A DNA stretch of 13,525 nucleotides, taken from Sulfitobacter sp. (GTDB lineage Bacteria; Pseudomonadota; Alphaproteobacteria; Rhodobacterales; Rhodobacteraceae). Below are positions 1 to 6,001 of this stretch, in pieces. Positions within the stretch are counted from its first letter, which is position 1; each line of letters opens with the position of its first letter. The DNA is taken from positions 1-13,525 of the forward strand of contig JAGXHD010000098.1 in assembly GCA_024636395.1 (NCBI GenBank). Reading direction: 5' to 3'. Under the pieces are notes generated by a model, which had not been told where the DNA came from, made no database searches, and saw only the letters and a list, made by a program, of their open reading frames with translations. Both the position numbers and the translations under genes were made by a program.

Positions 1-242
1 CCCTTGTCCCACTTGTCCGCGATATCGGCGAGCTTGTGCATCTGAGCGCCGTTTAGCGTGCCGTAGGGGATCGCGACCCGCAGCATATAGGCGTGCAGTT
101 GCAGATAGAGCCCGTTCATCAGGCGCAGCGGCTTGAACTCGTCCTCGGTCAGCGAGCCGTCGATACGGCGTTCCACCTGCGCGCGGAACTGCGCGTTGCG
201 CTCCGCCAGAAACGCGGCGTCGAAATCGGTATAGGCGTACAT
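1..242 (-). CDS. cysI: Sulfite (nitrite/sulfite) reductase hemoprotein, N-terminal part
   Basis: Only the first 80 codons lie in the window; the gene runs off the left edge. The protein begins MYAYTDFDAAFLAERNAQ and continues through RLMNGLYLQLHAYMLRVAIP and a Gly-Thr-Leu segment, which is the start of the siroheme/4Fe-4S sulfite reductase family as found in Rhodobacteraceae. The family reduces sulfite to sulfide with six electrons in the cytoplasm during sulfate assimilation. The ATG (242-240) shares its A with the last base of the TAA stop of the DUF2849 gene (TAATG), so translation is probably coupled. The upstream cysG makes the siroheme this enzyme needs, which supports the call. The 4Fe-4S/siroheme cysteines lie outside the window and cannot be checked. 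A nitrite-specific relative is possible but less likely in this context. Confidence 0.88.
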   Translation of the reverse strand, partial: MYAYTDFDAAFLAERNAQFRAQVERRIDGSLTEDEFKPLRLMNGLYLQLHAYMLRVAIPYGTLNGAQMHKLADIADKWDK

Positions 243-538
243 TACAGAATCTCCTGCTTGCCGTGCGGGTAGTTGGAGGGACCGGTGGCACGGAAGGCCT
301 CGCGAAAATGGCTGGGTTTTGGCGTGCCGCCGCTGATATCGACCTCTGCGAGGTAGACACCCACTACGAGATCACTTTGCGCGGAGGCTTCCAGCATGCG
401 GATGTCGGCCACGGCCTCATCGGTAAGGATTTCGGCATCGTCCAGATCGCGGACCCAATCGCGTGTACCCAGATAGACAACGTCGCCCTCAAGCAGGGCG
501 TTGGCGGTGATCACGGATGGTTTGAACGCTTTGGGCAT
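242..538 (-). CDS. DUF2849 domain protein between cysG and cysI
   Basis: A 98-residue soluble, acidic protein without signal peptide, membrane helix or cysteine. It begins MPKAFKPSVITANALLEGDV and has a central VVYLGTRDWVRDLDDAEIL stretch, matching the small alphaproteobacterial DUF2849 family as I recall it. No biochemical function is known to me. It lies between siroheme synthase and sulfite reductase. Its ATG overlaps the cysG stop codon as TAATG (540-536), and its own stop overlaps the cysI start in the same way, so its synthesis is tied to both neighbours. A role in sulfite reductase maturation or siroheme hand-over is inference from position only. The length appears complete. Confidence 0.85.
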   Translation of the reverse strand: MPKAFKPSVITANALLEGDVVYLGTRDWVRDLDDAEILTDEAVADIRMLEASAQSDLVVGVYLAEVDISGGTPKPSHFREAFRATGPSNYPHGKQEIL

Positions 539-1932
539 TATGCAAACTCCTGCGCGGAAAGGGTGGGGGCCAGCGCCAGTGCGGCGCGCGGCGCGAGGCC
601 AAGGAATGTGAGCGCGGGGCCGGACATCTGCGCGGCATCGAGTGTGTCGGGCAGTGCTGCCAGCGTCGTCTCCACCACCCGCTGGTTGGGGCGGCTCGCG
701 TTCTCGATGAGCGTGACAGGTGTGTGGCGATCGGCGCCGTGCATCAGCAGGCGCCCCTGAATGAAACGCGCGGAGCGTTTGCCCATGTAGATTGCCGCAA
801 CCTCGCCCGTGCGGGCCAGCGTGCGCCAGTCGTGATCGGCAAAGCCGCGGGTGTCATGCCCGGTCAAAAACCGCACGGACGCATTGCGCCCGCGTTTTGT
901 CATGCTCTGCCCGAGGGCGGCGACAGCGGCAGAGGCTGAGGTGATCCCCGGCACGATATGCCAGCCGATGCCATGCGCATCGATGGCGTCAATCTCTTCG
1001 TCCAGACGGCCAAAAACGGTCGCATCGCCGGATTTAAGCCGCACGACCTGTGCGCCGCCCTGCGCATGCTCGACCAGCAGGTCATTGATCCGTTCCTGTG
1101 TGGTCGAGGGGCCGAAGCCCTCTTTTCCCACGTCGATCATCACCGCTTCGCGACGGGCCAACTCCAGTATTTCCGGGGTGATCAGGCGGTCGTAGATCAC
1201 GACATCGGCCTCATCGAGCGCGCGGCGCGCCTTGAGCGTCAGCAGCTCCGGATCACCGGGACCACCGCCGACAAAGGCCACATGGCCCGCGCGCGCGGTC
1301 TTGCTCAGATGGCTGTCGAGCAGCTTTTGCAACGCCGGCAGTACGCTGTCTTGCCCCTCCGCCACTGCCTTGGGGCCTGTGTTAAAGTAATAGTCGCGCC
1401 AGAAATCGCGCCGGGCGCGGCCGAAGGGCAGGGCGAAGGCCGCATCGCGAAACGTCTTGCCGATCCGCGCCAGCGTGCCGAGATTTTGCGGCAAGCGCTC
1501 TTCCAGATCAGCCTTGATTGCGCGGGCCAGCACGGGCGCGGCGCCTTCTGTGCCGATGGCGATGGTCACCGGGTCACGGTCCACGATGGCAGGCGTGATA
1601 AACTGGCTGTCGTGCAAATTATCCACGATGTTGACCAGCGCGCCGCAGGTCATGGCAAGGTGGGCCGTGCGCGCATCTTCTACTGCATCCTCGTTGGCGC
1701 CGTAAAAGAGCTTGGCACAGACCGCATCGCCGTAATCCATCGCGCGCGGCACCAGCGTCAGTTTGCGTGCCGCGTGCCACTGTGCGATCTCGGGCGCTGC
1801 ATCCGCCGCAAACACCGTGATCCGGGCAGAGGATTTCATCAGCAGCCGCAATTTCGCCAAAGCGGCATCGCCTCCGCCCGAAACGATAATGCGGGCTGTC
1901 CGGGTCGCGATGAAGATCGGGAAGTGGTCCAT
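538..1932 (-). CDS. cysG: Siroheme synthase (trifunctional CysG)
   Basis: A 464-residue protein fusing two units. Residues 1-150 are the precorrin-2 dehydrogenase/sirohydrochlorin ferrochelatase half: start MDHFPIFIATRTA, NAD-binding IIVSGGGDAA at 15-24, VNIVD with Asp104, and TPAIVDRDPVTIAIGTEG. Residues 216-450 are the uroporphyrinogen-III C-methyltransferase half: FVGGGPGDPELLTLKA, IYDRL with Asp248, VGK with Lys270, VRLKSGDATVFGR, IVPGITSASAAVAALG and IYMGK with Met383. Asp104, Asp248 and Lys270 fall at the numbers I recall for the Salmonella CysG active sites. The enzyme turns uroporphyrinogen III into siroheme for the downstream cysI. I chose the ATG at 1932 rather than 1995 because MDHFPIF matches the family N-terminus and AGAGGAC lies just upstream. 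Ser128 of Salmonella CysG (phosphoserine) appears to be Ala132 here. Confidence 0.96.
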   Translation of the reverse strand: MDHFPIFIATRTARIIVSGGGDAALAKLRLLMKSSARITVFAADAAPEIAQWHAARKLTLVPRAMDYGDAVCAKLFYGANEDAVEDARTAHLAMTCGALVNIVDNLHDSQFITPAIVDRDPVTIAIGTEGAAPVLARAIKADLEERLPQNLGTLARIGKTFRDAAFALPFGRARRDFWRDYYFNTGPKAVAEGQDSVLPALQKLLDSHLSKTARAGHVAFVGGGPGDPELLTLKARRALDEADVVIYDRLITPEILELARREAVMIDVGKEGFGPSTTQERINDLLVEHAQGGAQVVRLKSGDATVFGRLDEEIDAIDAHGIGWHIVPGITSASAAVAALGQSMTKRGRNASVRFLTGHDTRGFADHDWRTLARTGEVAAIYMGKRSARFIQGRLLMHGADRHTPVTLIENASRPNQRVVETTLAALPDTLDAAQMSGPALTFLGLAPRAALALAPTLSAQEFA

Positions 1933-2072
1933 CGGTGCTGTGTCCTCTGTTATGTTGGGCTCAATATAGGACATCATTCTGCTAATGCGCCACATGTCGG
2001 CATTGATAAGAACACACGTTCTGATATTAGGTCAGCATAGAACAGGTGGTTTGGAAATCGGGAAGAAGCGGA
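1933..2072. promoter_or_regulatory. Divergent control region between cysG operon and Lrp/AsnC gene
   Basis: These 140 bases separate the start of cysG (minus strand) from the start of the Lrp/AsnC regulator (plus strand) and must hold both promoters. It is AT-richer than the flanking genes. I could not assign convincing -35/-10 pairs; TATATT on the minus strand near 1965 is a possible cysG -10 but lacks a good -35. The inverted repeat at 2006-2025 is listed separately. Confidence 0.6.
2006..2025. promoter_or_regulatory. Candidate operator: ATAAGAAC-N4-GTTCTGAT inverted repeat
   Basis: Perfect five-base arms AGAAC (2009-2013) and GTTCT (2018-2022) are separated by ACAC. After one mismatch on each side, a further AT pair on each side (2006-2007 with 2024-2025) also matches, so seven of eight arm positions are symmetric. 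It sits in the middle of the divergent region, about 50 bases before the regulator's ATG and about 75 before that of cysG. That is where an autoregulating Lrp/AsnC protein would bind. The assignment to that protein is inference. Confidence 0.4.
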
Positions 2073-2534
2073 ATGGGTGTTCGAATAGACGAGACGGACA
2101 GGAAGATTTTGGCAGCACTGCAAGAGGATGCGAGCCGCTCTTTGGACGAAATCGCCCGTGAAGTGGGTTCCTCCAAGACCCCTGTGTGGAACCGGATTCG
2201 CAAGCTGCGCGAGGCGGGCGTCATCGGCCAGCAGACCGTGGTGCTCGATGCCGACGCGCTCGGGTTCGAGGCGTGCTTCTTCGTGCTGATCCGCACGTCC
2301 GAGCATGAGGCGGACTGGCAGGCGCGGTTTCTCAAGGCTCTGAAAGACCGCGCGGAGGTGCAGGAGGCACACCGTCTGGCGGGTGACATCGATTATATTT
2401 TGAAAGTGCGTGTCGAGAACGCCCGCGCGTACGATCGCTTCTATCAGGCGCTGATCTCGGAAGTGCGGGTGCATAACGTGACGGCGCTGCTGTCGATGGA
2501 GCAGATCAAATCGACAACGATGCTGCCGCTCTAG
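2073..2534 (+). CDS. Lrp/AsnC family transcriptional regulator
   Basis: A 153-residue DNA-binding regulator of the feast/famine family. The N-terminal winged helix-turn-helix (about residues 4-63) is clear: RIDETDRKILAALQEDASRS, then EIAREVGSSKTPVWNRIRKL and EAGVIGQQTVVLD. The C-terminal RAM/AsnC ligand-binding domain (about 68-150) contains VQEAHRLAGDIDYILKVRVE and the family's final VHNVTALLSMEQIKSTTMLP. I prefer the ATG at 2073 over 2046 because GGAAGAAG (2061-2068) is well placed and the protein then begins MGVRIDETDRKIL, the usual Lrp start. It is divergent from cysG-DUF2849-cysI, so control of sulfate assimilation in response to an amino acid such as cysteine or methionine is a reasonable inference, not shown by the sequence. 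Its TAG stop abuts the P450 stop on the other strand. Confidence 0.93.
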   Translation: MGVRIDETDRKILAALQEDASRSLDEIAREVGSSKTPVWNRIRKLREAGVIGQQTVVLDADALGFEACFFVLIRTSEHEADWQARFLKALKDRAEVQEAHRLAGDIDYILKVRVENARAYDRFYQALISEVRVHNVTALLSMEQIKSTTMLPL

Positions 2535-3719
2535 CTAGACGGTCACGATGAGGTGGTCGAGCTTGTGAAAGTGGTAGCTGTCGGCAAAGATCGGCTTAGC
2601 CGTGAGCGCGAGTTTGGGCAGACGTGCAAAAAGCGCGGGCAGGGCGATCTGCATCTCCATCCGGGCCAGCGGCGCGCCGACGCAGAAGTGTAATCCCCCG
2701 CCGAATGCCGCGTGTGGATGCGGCCTGCGCCCGGGGATAAACTGGTCTGCATGCTCAAAAACGCCGGGGTCGCGTCCTGCAGCAGCCAGCAACAGCGCCA
2801 CCCGGCTGCCGCGCAGGAGTGTGACGCCCGCGATCTCCACATCGTCGTAGACATAGCGGTCAAACAGATGCAGTGGCGGGGTATAGCGCAACAACTCCTC
2901 GCAGGTCGCACCGATGGCATCTGGCGCGAGTGCGCTGGCGGGTGTTTCATGCTCCAGCAGGCATTTTACCGCGTTGCCGAGGCTGTGCACAGTAGCCTCA
3001 TGGCCGGCGTTAAGCAGCAGCACGCAGGTGCTGATCAGTTCCGCCGTCGTCAGACGCGCGCCGCTTTGCTCAGCGGCGATCAGCTCCGAGATGAGATCAT
3101 CCGCAGGGGTGCTGCGGCGCTCCTCTACATAACCGCGCAAGAAGGTAGCGAATTCAGTGGCCGCGCGGGCGGCATCCTCTTCAATTTGCCGTGTTCGGCC
3201 CGCCTGATACATCGCGACCATCGCGCCAGACCAGCGTAGTAGATCCGGCGCCATCTCTTCCGGGACGCCGAGCAGCCGCGCGATGATGCGCACGGGCAAC
3301 TGTGTGCAGAACGCGGGGATGAGATCGAAGGGCACTCCCGAGGGCAGGCGCGCGAGCAGGTCCGCCGTGATGTGCTCGATGTCCGGGCGGAGAGCCCGGA
3401 TGCGCCGCGAGGTGAACGCGCGCAAGACCAGCCCGCGCAGCCGTGTGTGATCGGGGGGCTCCAGCTCCAGCAAGGAGTGCTGCTCGACAGCATGAAACGG
3501 AGCAAGATGATCCGGCACAGGCATTCGCTGGCACTGCGGTACATTGCGACCCAGACGGCGGTCGCGCAGCAGGGCTTGCACACTGCGGGCATCGAAGACG
3601 GCCGGCATGGCGTATTCCTCCCAGAAGACGATCGGCCCCGCTGCACGGGCAAGATCGTAGAAAGCATATGGATTTTGCACGAATGCCGGATCGTGCGGGG
3701 ATTGGGAAAGTGGGTTCAT
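2535..3719 (-). CDS. Cytochrome P450 (bacterial class I type)
   Basis: A 394-residue soluble P450, normal length for bacterial class I enzymes, with no membrane anchor. Landmarks are HTRLRGLVLRAFT (about 91-103, C-helix), the I-helix LLLNAGHEATVHSLGNAV (about 234-251), the K-helix CEELLRY with the ExxR pair Glu275/Arg278, and the heme loop FGGGLHFCVGAPLAR with axial cysteine near residue 346. In the I-helix motif the usual Thr after the acidic residue (AGHETT) is Ala followed by Thr (AGHEAT). I recall this variant in proteobacterial P450s. The enzyme should oxygenate a small hydrophobic substrate using ferredoxin electrons; no ferredoxin or reductase gene is adjacent and the substrate cannot be guessed. 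Start is uncertain: ATG at 3719 or GTG at 3722, neither with a clear Shine-Dalgarno. It converges with the Lrp gene with no gap. Confidence 0.94.
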   Translation of the reverse strand: MNPLSQSPHDPAFVQNPYAFYDLARAAGPIVFWEEYAMPAVFDARSVQALLRDRRLGRNVPQCQRMPVPDHLAPFHAVEQHSLLELEPPDHTRLRGLVLRAFTSRRIRALRPDIEHITADLLARLPSGVPFDLIPAFCTQLPVRIIARLLGVPEEMAPDLLRWSGAMVAMYQAGRTRQIEEDAARAATEFATFLRGYVEERRSTPADDLISELIAAEQSGARLTTAELISTCVLLLNAGHEATVHSLGNAVKCLLEHETPASALAPDAIGATCEELLRYTPPLHLFDRYVYDDVEIAGVTLLRGSRVALLLAAAGRDPGVFEHADQFIPGRRPHPHAAFGGGLHFCVGAPLARMEMQIALPALFARLPKLALTAKPIFADSYHFHKLDHLIVTV

Positions 3720-4166
3720 CACGATAGCAAAACGCGGTTGTGCTGTTCAACGCAAGCCTTCGTGCGAAAAACCGGTGCGCATCAGGCGATAGTGCAGCTC
3801 TGGGTGTGGGCAAGCCCTGCGCCGGCGACGGCGAGCGATCGTCATGCAGAGCAACTTCAACACTGTCTGGGTCACGCGGATACCAGGCAGGGCAATCTGC
3901 GTAGTGATCTGAGGCAGGCGGCGCCTAAGGCCAGCGCACCGGCGTTTCTCGACGAGATAAAACTCTCCAAATGCACGCGCCGCTGTCCGCCTCTGGGGTT
4001 TTTTGCGACTGAGTCGCGCAAGCGCGCGCGCGATATTCCTCACGAGCCGCTTCATGAAGAAGCCTAGATCAGTGCATATGCGCTCCACCATTCCTGTTCC
4101 AAACCGGATAATCCGCTAAAGTAACGGAAATATGTCTCGATTTGCGGTTTCTATGTGCCGGACCGC

Positions 4167-4195
4167 TTGCAGTGGGTCTGTCCCTCCTAAATAGT
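4167..4195 (+). promoter_or_regulatory. Weak candidate sigma-70-type promoter of dctPQM
   Basis: TTGCAG (4167-4172) and AATAGT (4190-4195) are spaced by 17 bases and lie about 55 bases before the dctP start. The matches to TTGACA (three of six) and TATAAT (four of six) are modest, so this is only the best candidate seen in the leader. Confidence 0.2.
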
Positions 4196-4236
4196 ACCGC
4201 CAGCGCGGCGCAAAGCTGCCTGAAACAAAAATCTCT

Positions 4237-4244
4237 GGGAGGAG
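4237..4244 (+). promoter_or_regulatory. Strong ribosome binding site deciding the dctP start
   Basis: GGGAGGAG ends five bases before the ATG at 4250. It fixes the start there and rules out the in-frame TTG at 4142, which would put 36 non-secretory residues before the signal peptide. Confidence 0.85.
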
Positions 4245-4249
4245 ACACC

Positions 4250-5245
4250 ATGAAATTCGTAACCGCGGCCGTTCTGGCCATCACACTTTCTGCCGGTGCC
4301 GTTGCGGCGGCCTGCGACGACGGTGAAACCGTCATTAAGTTCAGCCATGTGACCAACACCGACAAGCATCCCAAGGGCATCGCCGCATCCCTGCTGCAAC
4401 AGCGTGTCAACGACGAGATGGACGGCACGGCCTGCATGGAAGTGTTCCCGAACTCCACGCTCTATACCGACGAGCAGGTGATCGAGGCGATGCTGCGCGG
4501 GGATGTGCAACTTGCCGCGCCATCGCTGTCGCTGTTCGAAAGCATCACCAAAGCTTACCGCTTGTTCGACCTTCCGTTCATGTTCAAGAACATCGACGCC
4601 GTCGATGCATTCCAGGCGTCCGATACCGGTCAGGCGATGCTCAATTCCATGCAGCGCCGCGGCCTGCAGGGTCTGGGTTTCTGGCACAACGGCATGAAGC
4701 AGTTCTCCGCCAACAAGCCGCTGCTGGATCCCGCAGACGCCAATGGCCTGAAGTTCCGGGTCCAGCCGTCGGACGTGCTGGTCGCACAGATGAACGCATT
4801 GGGCGCGTCGCCGCAGCCGATGGCCTTTGCCGAAGTCTATGGCGCCCTGCAGACGGGTGTTGTTGATGGCCAGGAGAACACCTGGTCCAACATTTATGGC
4901 CAGAAGTTCTTCGAAGTGCAGGACGGCATCACGGAGACCAACCACGGTATCATCGACTATCTCGTGGTGGCATCGGTCGATTGGCTCGATAGCCTTGACG
5001 CGGAGGTGCGCGAGCAGTTCCTGACGATCCTCAGCGAAGTGACCACGGCGCGCAACGCAGAGGTCGGCAAGGTCGACCTTGAAGCCAAGCAGGCGATCCT
5101 TGACACCGGTGGTGTGATCCGCGAACTGACCGCTGAGCAGCGTCAGGCATGGGTCGACGTGATGAAGCCGGTCTGGACCCAGTTCGAGGAAGAAGTGGGC
5201 GCCGAGAACATCGCCGCTGCACAAGAGATCAACGCAGCCAACTGA
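4250..5245 (+). CDS. dctP: TRAP transporter periplasmic solute-binding protein DctP
   Basis: A 331-residue exported protein. Residues 1-20 (MKFVTAAVLAITLSAGAVAA) form a Sec signal peptide with an Ala-X-Ala cleavage site. The mature part has the DctP fold signatures: TVIKFSHVTNTDKHPKG, DVQLAAPSLS, FDLPFMFKN, the ligand-binding arginine in GLKFRVQ (Arg170), and EVYGALQTGVVDGQENTWSN at 195-214. Arg170 is expected to hold the substrate carboxylate. It closely resembles C4-dicarboxylate (malate, succinate, fumarate) binding proteins of Rhodobacter type, so that is the likely substrate class, although TRAP ligands are hard to predict. Cys22 and Cys62 could form a disulfide in the periplasm. It is first gene of the dctPQM operon. 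A strong hairpin follows directly, expected to make dctP more abundant than the membrane subunits. No dctS/dctR or dctB/dctD regulator lies in the window. Confidence 0.95.
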   Translation: MKFVTAAVLAITLSAGAVAAACDDGETVIKFSHVTNTDKHPKGIAASLLQQRVNDEMDGTACMEVFPNSTLYTDEQVIEAMLRGDVQLAAPSLSLFESITKAYRLFDLPFMFKNIDAVDAFQASDTGQAMLNSMQRRGLQGLGFWHNGMKQFSANKPLLDPADANGLKFRVQPSDVLVAQMNALGASPQPMAFAEVYGALQTGVVDGQENTWSNIYGQKFFEVQDGITETNHGIIDYLVVASVDWLDSLDAEVREQFLTILSEVTTARNAEVGKVDLEAKQAILDTGGVIRELTAEQRQAWVDVMKPVWTQFEEEVGAENIAAAQEINAAN

Positions 5246-5263
5246 TAGGGCGGCGCGAATGAC

Positions 5264-5290
5264 GGACGGACCGGTACACCCGGTCCGTCC
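5264..5290 (+). promoter_or_regulatory. Intercistronic hairpin between dctP and dctQ
   Basis: Perfect 11-base arms GGACGGACCGG (5264-5274) and CCGGTCCGTCC (5280-5290) surround a five-base TACAC loop, beginning 18 bases after the dctP stop. ATACTTTTAA follows, so it could act as a partial terminator as well as a 3' stabiliser of the dctP message. Such a structure would explain a large excess of the binding protein over DctQ and DctM. Confidence 0.8.
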
Positions 5291-5314
5291 ATACTTTTAA
5301 GGGAGGGGAACCGC

Positions 5315-5998
5315 ATGAGCGGGAAATACGAGCCCAAAGGGCCTGTCGGCGTTTTCGTGGACGAACTGGAGCGGACAGCCATTGCCTTGCTGTTGGGGCT
5401 GATGACGCTTCTGACCTTCGTCAACGTCATCCTGCGGTACGTTTTTAACAGCTCCCTGATCTGGAGCCTCGAAGTGGTCCTGGTCCTGTTCACCTGGCTG
5501 GTTCTGTTCGGCGTTTCGTATGCGTTCAAAATCACCGCCAATCTCGGCGTCGATGCGATCACCAGATTGCTGTCGCCGAAAGCGTCCAAGACGGTCGCGC
5601 TAATTGCAGGGGCAGTCTGCATCGCCTACGCCTTGCTGTATCTCAAGGGGGCCTGGGATCAATGGGCGCCCTTCGCCGATCTGCCGCCCACCACCGGGCA
5701 TTGGCTTCCCACCGGGTTCGATACCGCCGCGCGCGGACGCTCGTTCTTCGAGACCGATCAGATTCCGATGCTGGAATGGATGCGCCCGATCGAAGATTGG
5801 ATGAACTACGGCGAGCGGTACTCCAAGATGCCGCGCGCGATCCCTTATCTGATCCTGCCTATTTCGGCCGTTCTGATCCTGTTCCGCATCTGTCAGGCGG
5901 TTTTGCGGATTTGGAAGGATGAGGCCGCCAGCCTGATCGTCAGCCATGAGGCCGAAGACGATATCGAACAGGTCGCAGCAATGAACCGCGGGGATTGA
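5315..5998 (+). CDS. dctQ: TRAP transporter small permease subunit DctQ
   Basis: A 227-residue inner-membrane protein with four predicted helices at about residues 22-43, 50-70, 92-112 and 175-196. The first two hold the family's TFVNVILRYVFNSSLIWSLE pattern, where the conserved Asn and Arg end helix 1 and the Trp-Ser-Leu-Glu begins helix 2. The loop between helices 3 and 4 (about 113-174) is long and rich in Trp, Pro and acidic residues; this is typical of the larger Rhodobacter-type DctQ rather than an insertion unique to this gene, as far as I recall. GGGAGGGG (5301-5308) is an excellent ribosome binding site. DctQ forms a complex with DctM and is required for transport. It sits three bases before dctM, so the two are surely co-translated. 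Confidence 0.94.
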   Translation: MSGKYEPKGPVGVFVDELERTAIALLLGLMTLLTFVNVILRYVFNSSLIWSLEVVLVLFTWLVLFGVSYAFKITANLGVDAITRLLSPKASKTVALIAGAVCIAYALLYLKGAWDQWAPFADLPPTTGHWLPTGFDTAARGRSFFETDQIPMLEWMRPIEDWMNYGERYSKMPRAIPYLILPISAVLILFRICQAVLRIWKDEAASLIVSHEAEDDIEQVAAMNRGD

Positions 5999-6001
5999 TC
6001 C

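Larger units (their letters stand above)
3720..4249. other. Gap of about 530 bases upstream of P450 and dctP, no convincing gene
   Basis: This stretch separates the divergent P450 and dctP genes. The longest minus-strand frame (4091-3747, 114 codons, or 102 from an internal ATG at 4055) would end only 27 bases before the P450 ATG. It has no Shine-Dalgarno, is very rich in arginine including a run of six, and resembles nothing I know, so I do not call it a gene. Plus-strand frames here are antisense shadows. The stretch holds a GCGAC-TGA-GTCGC hairpin near 4007-4019 followed by a (GC)n-like tract, and a CTTCATGAAG palindrome at 4050-4059. The right end holds the dctP leader. Confidence 0.5.

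Noticed and set aside
958..2040. 360-codon plus-strand frame opposite cysG, and a similar long frame at 3372-4067 opposite the P450
   Set aside because: These are antisense shadows of well-supported genes in GC-rich DNA and show no domain of their own.
4007..4019. GCGAC-TGA-GTCGC hairpin beside a T run, resembling a terminator
   Set aside because: The T run lies before the hairpin on the plus strand and reads as A on the minus strand after it, so it cannot terminate in either direction.
3747..4091. 114-codon minus-strand frame just upstream of the P450
   Set aside because: No Shine-Dalgarno, extreme arginine content and no recognisable family; kept only as a note in the gap entry.
4153..4171. 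Possible sigma-54 promoter (GTGCCGG...CTTGCA) upstream of dctP, expected from known dct control in some bacteria
   Set aside because: With TTGC aligned as the -12 element, the -24 position reads GC rather than the required GG, so the spacing rule fails.
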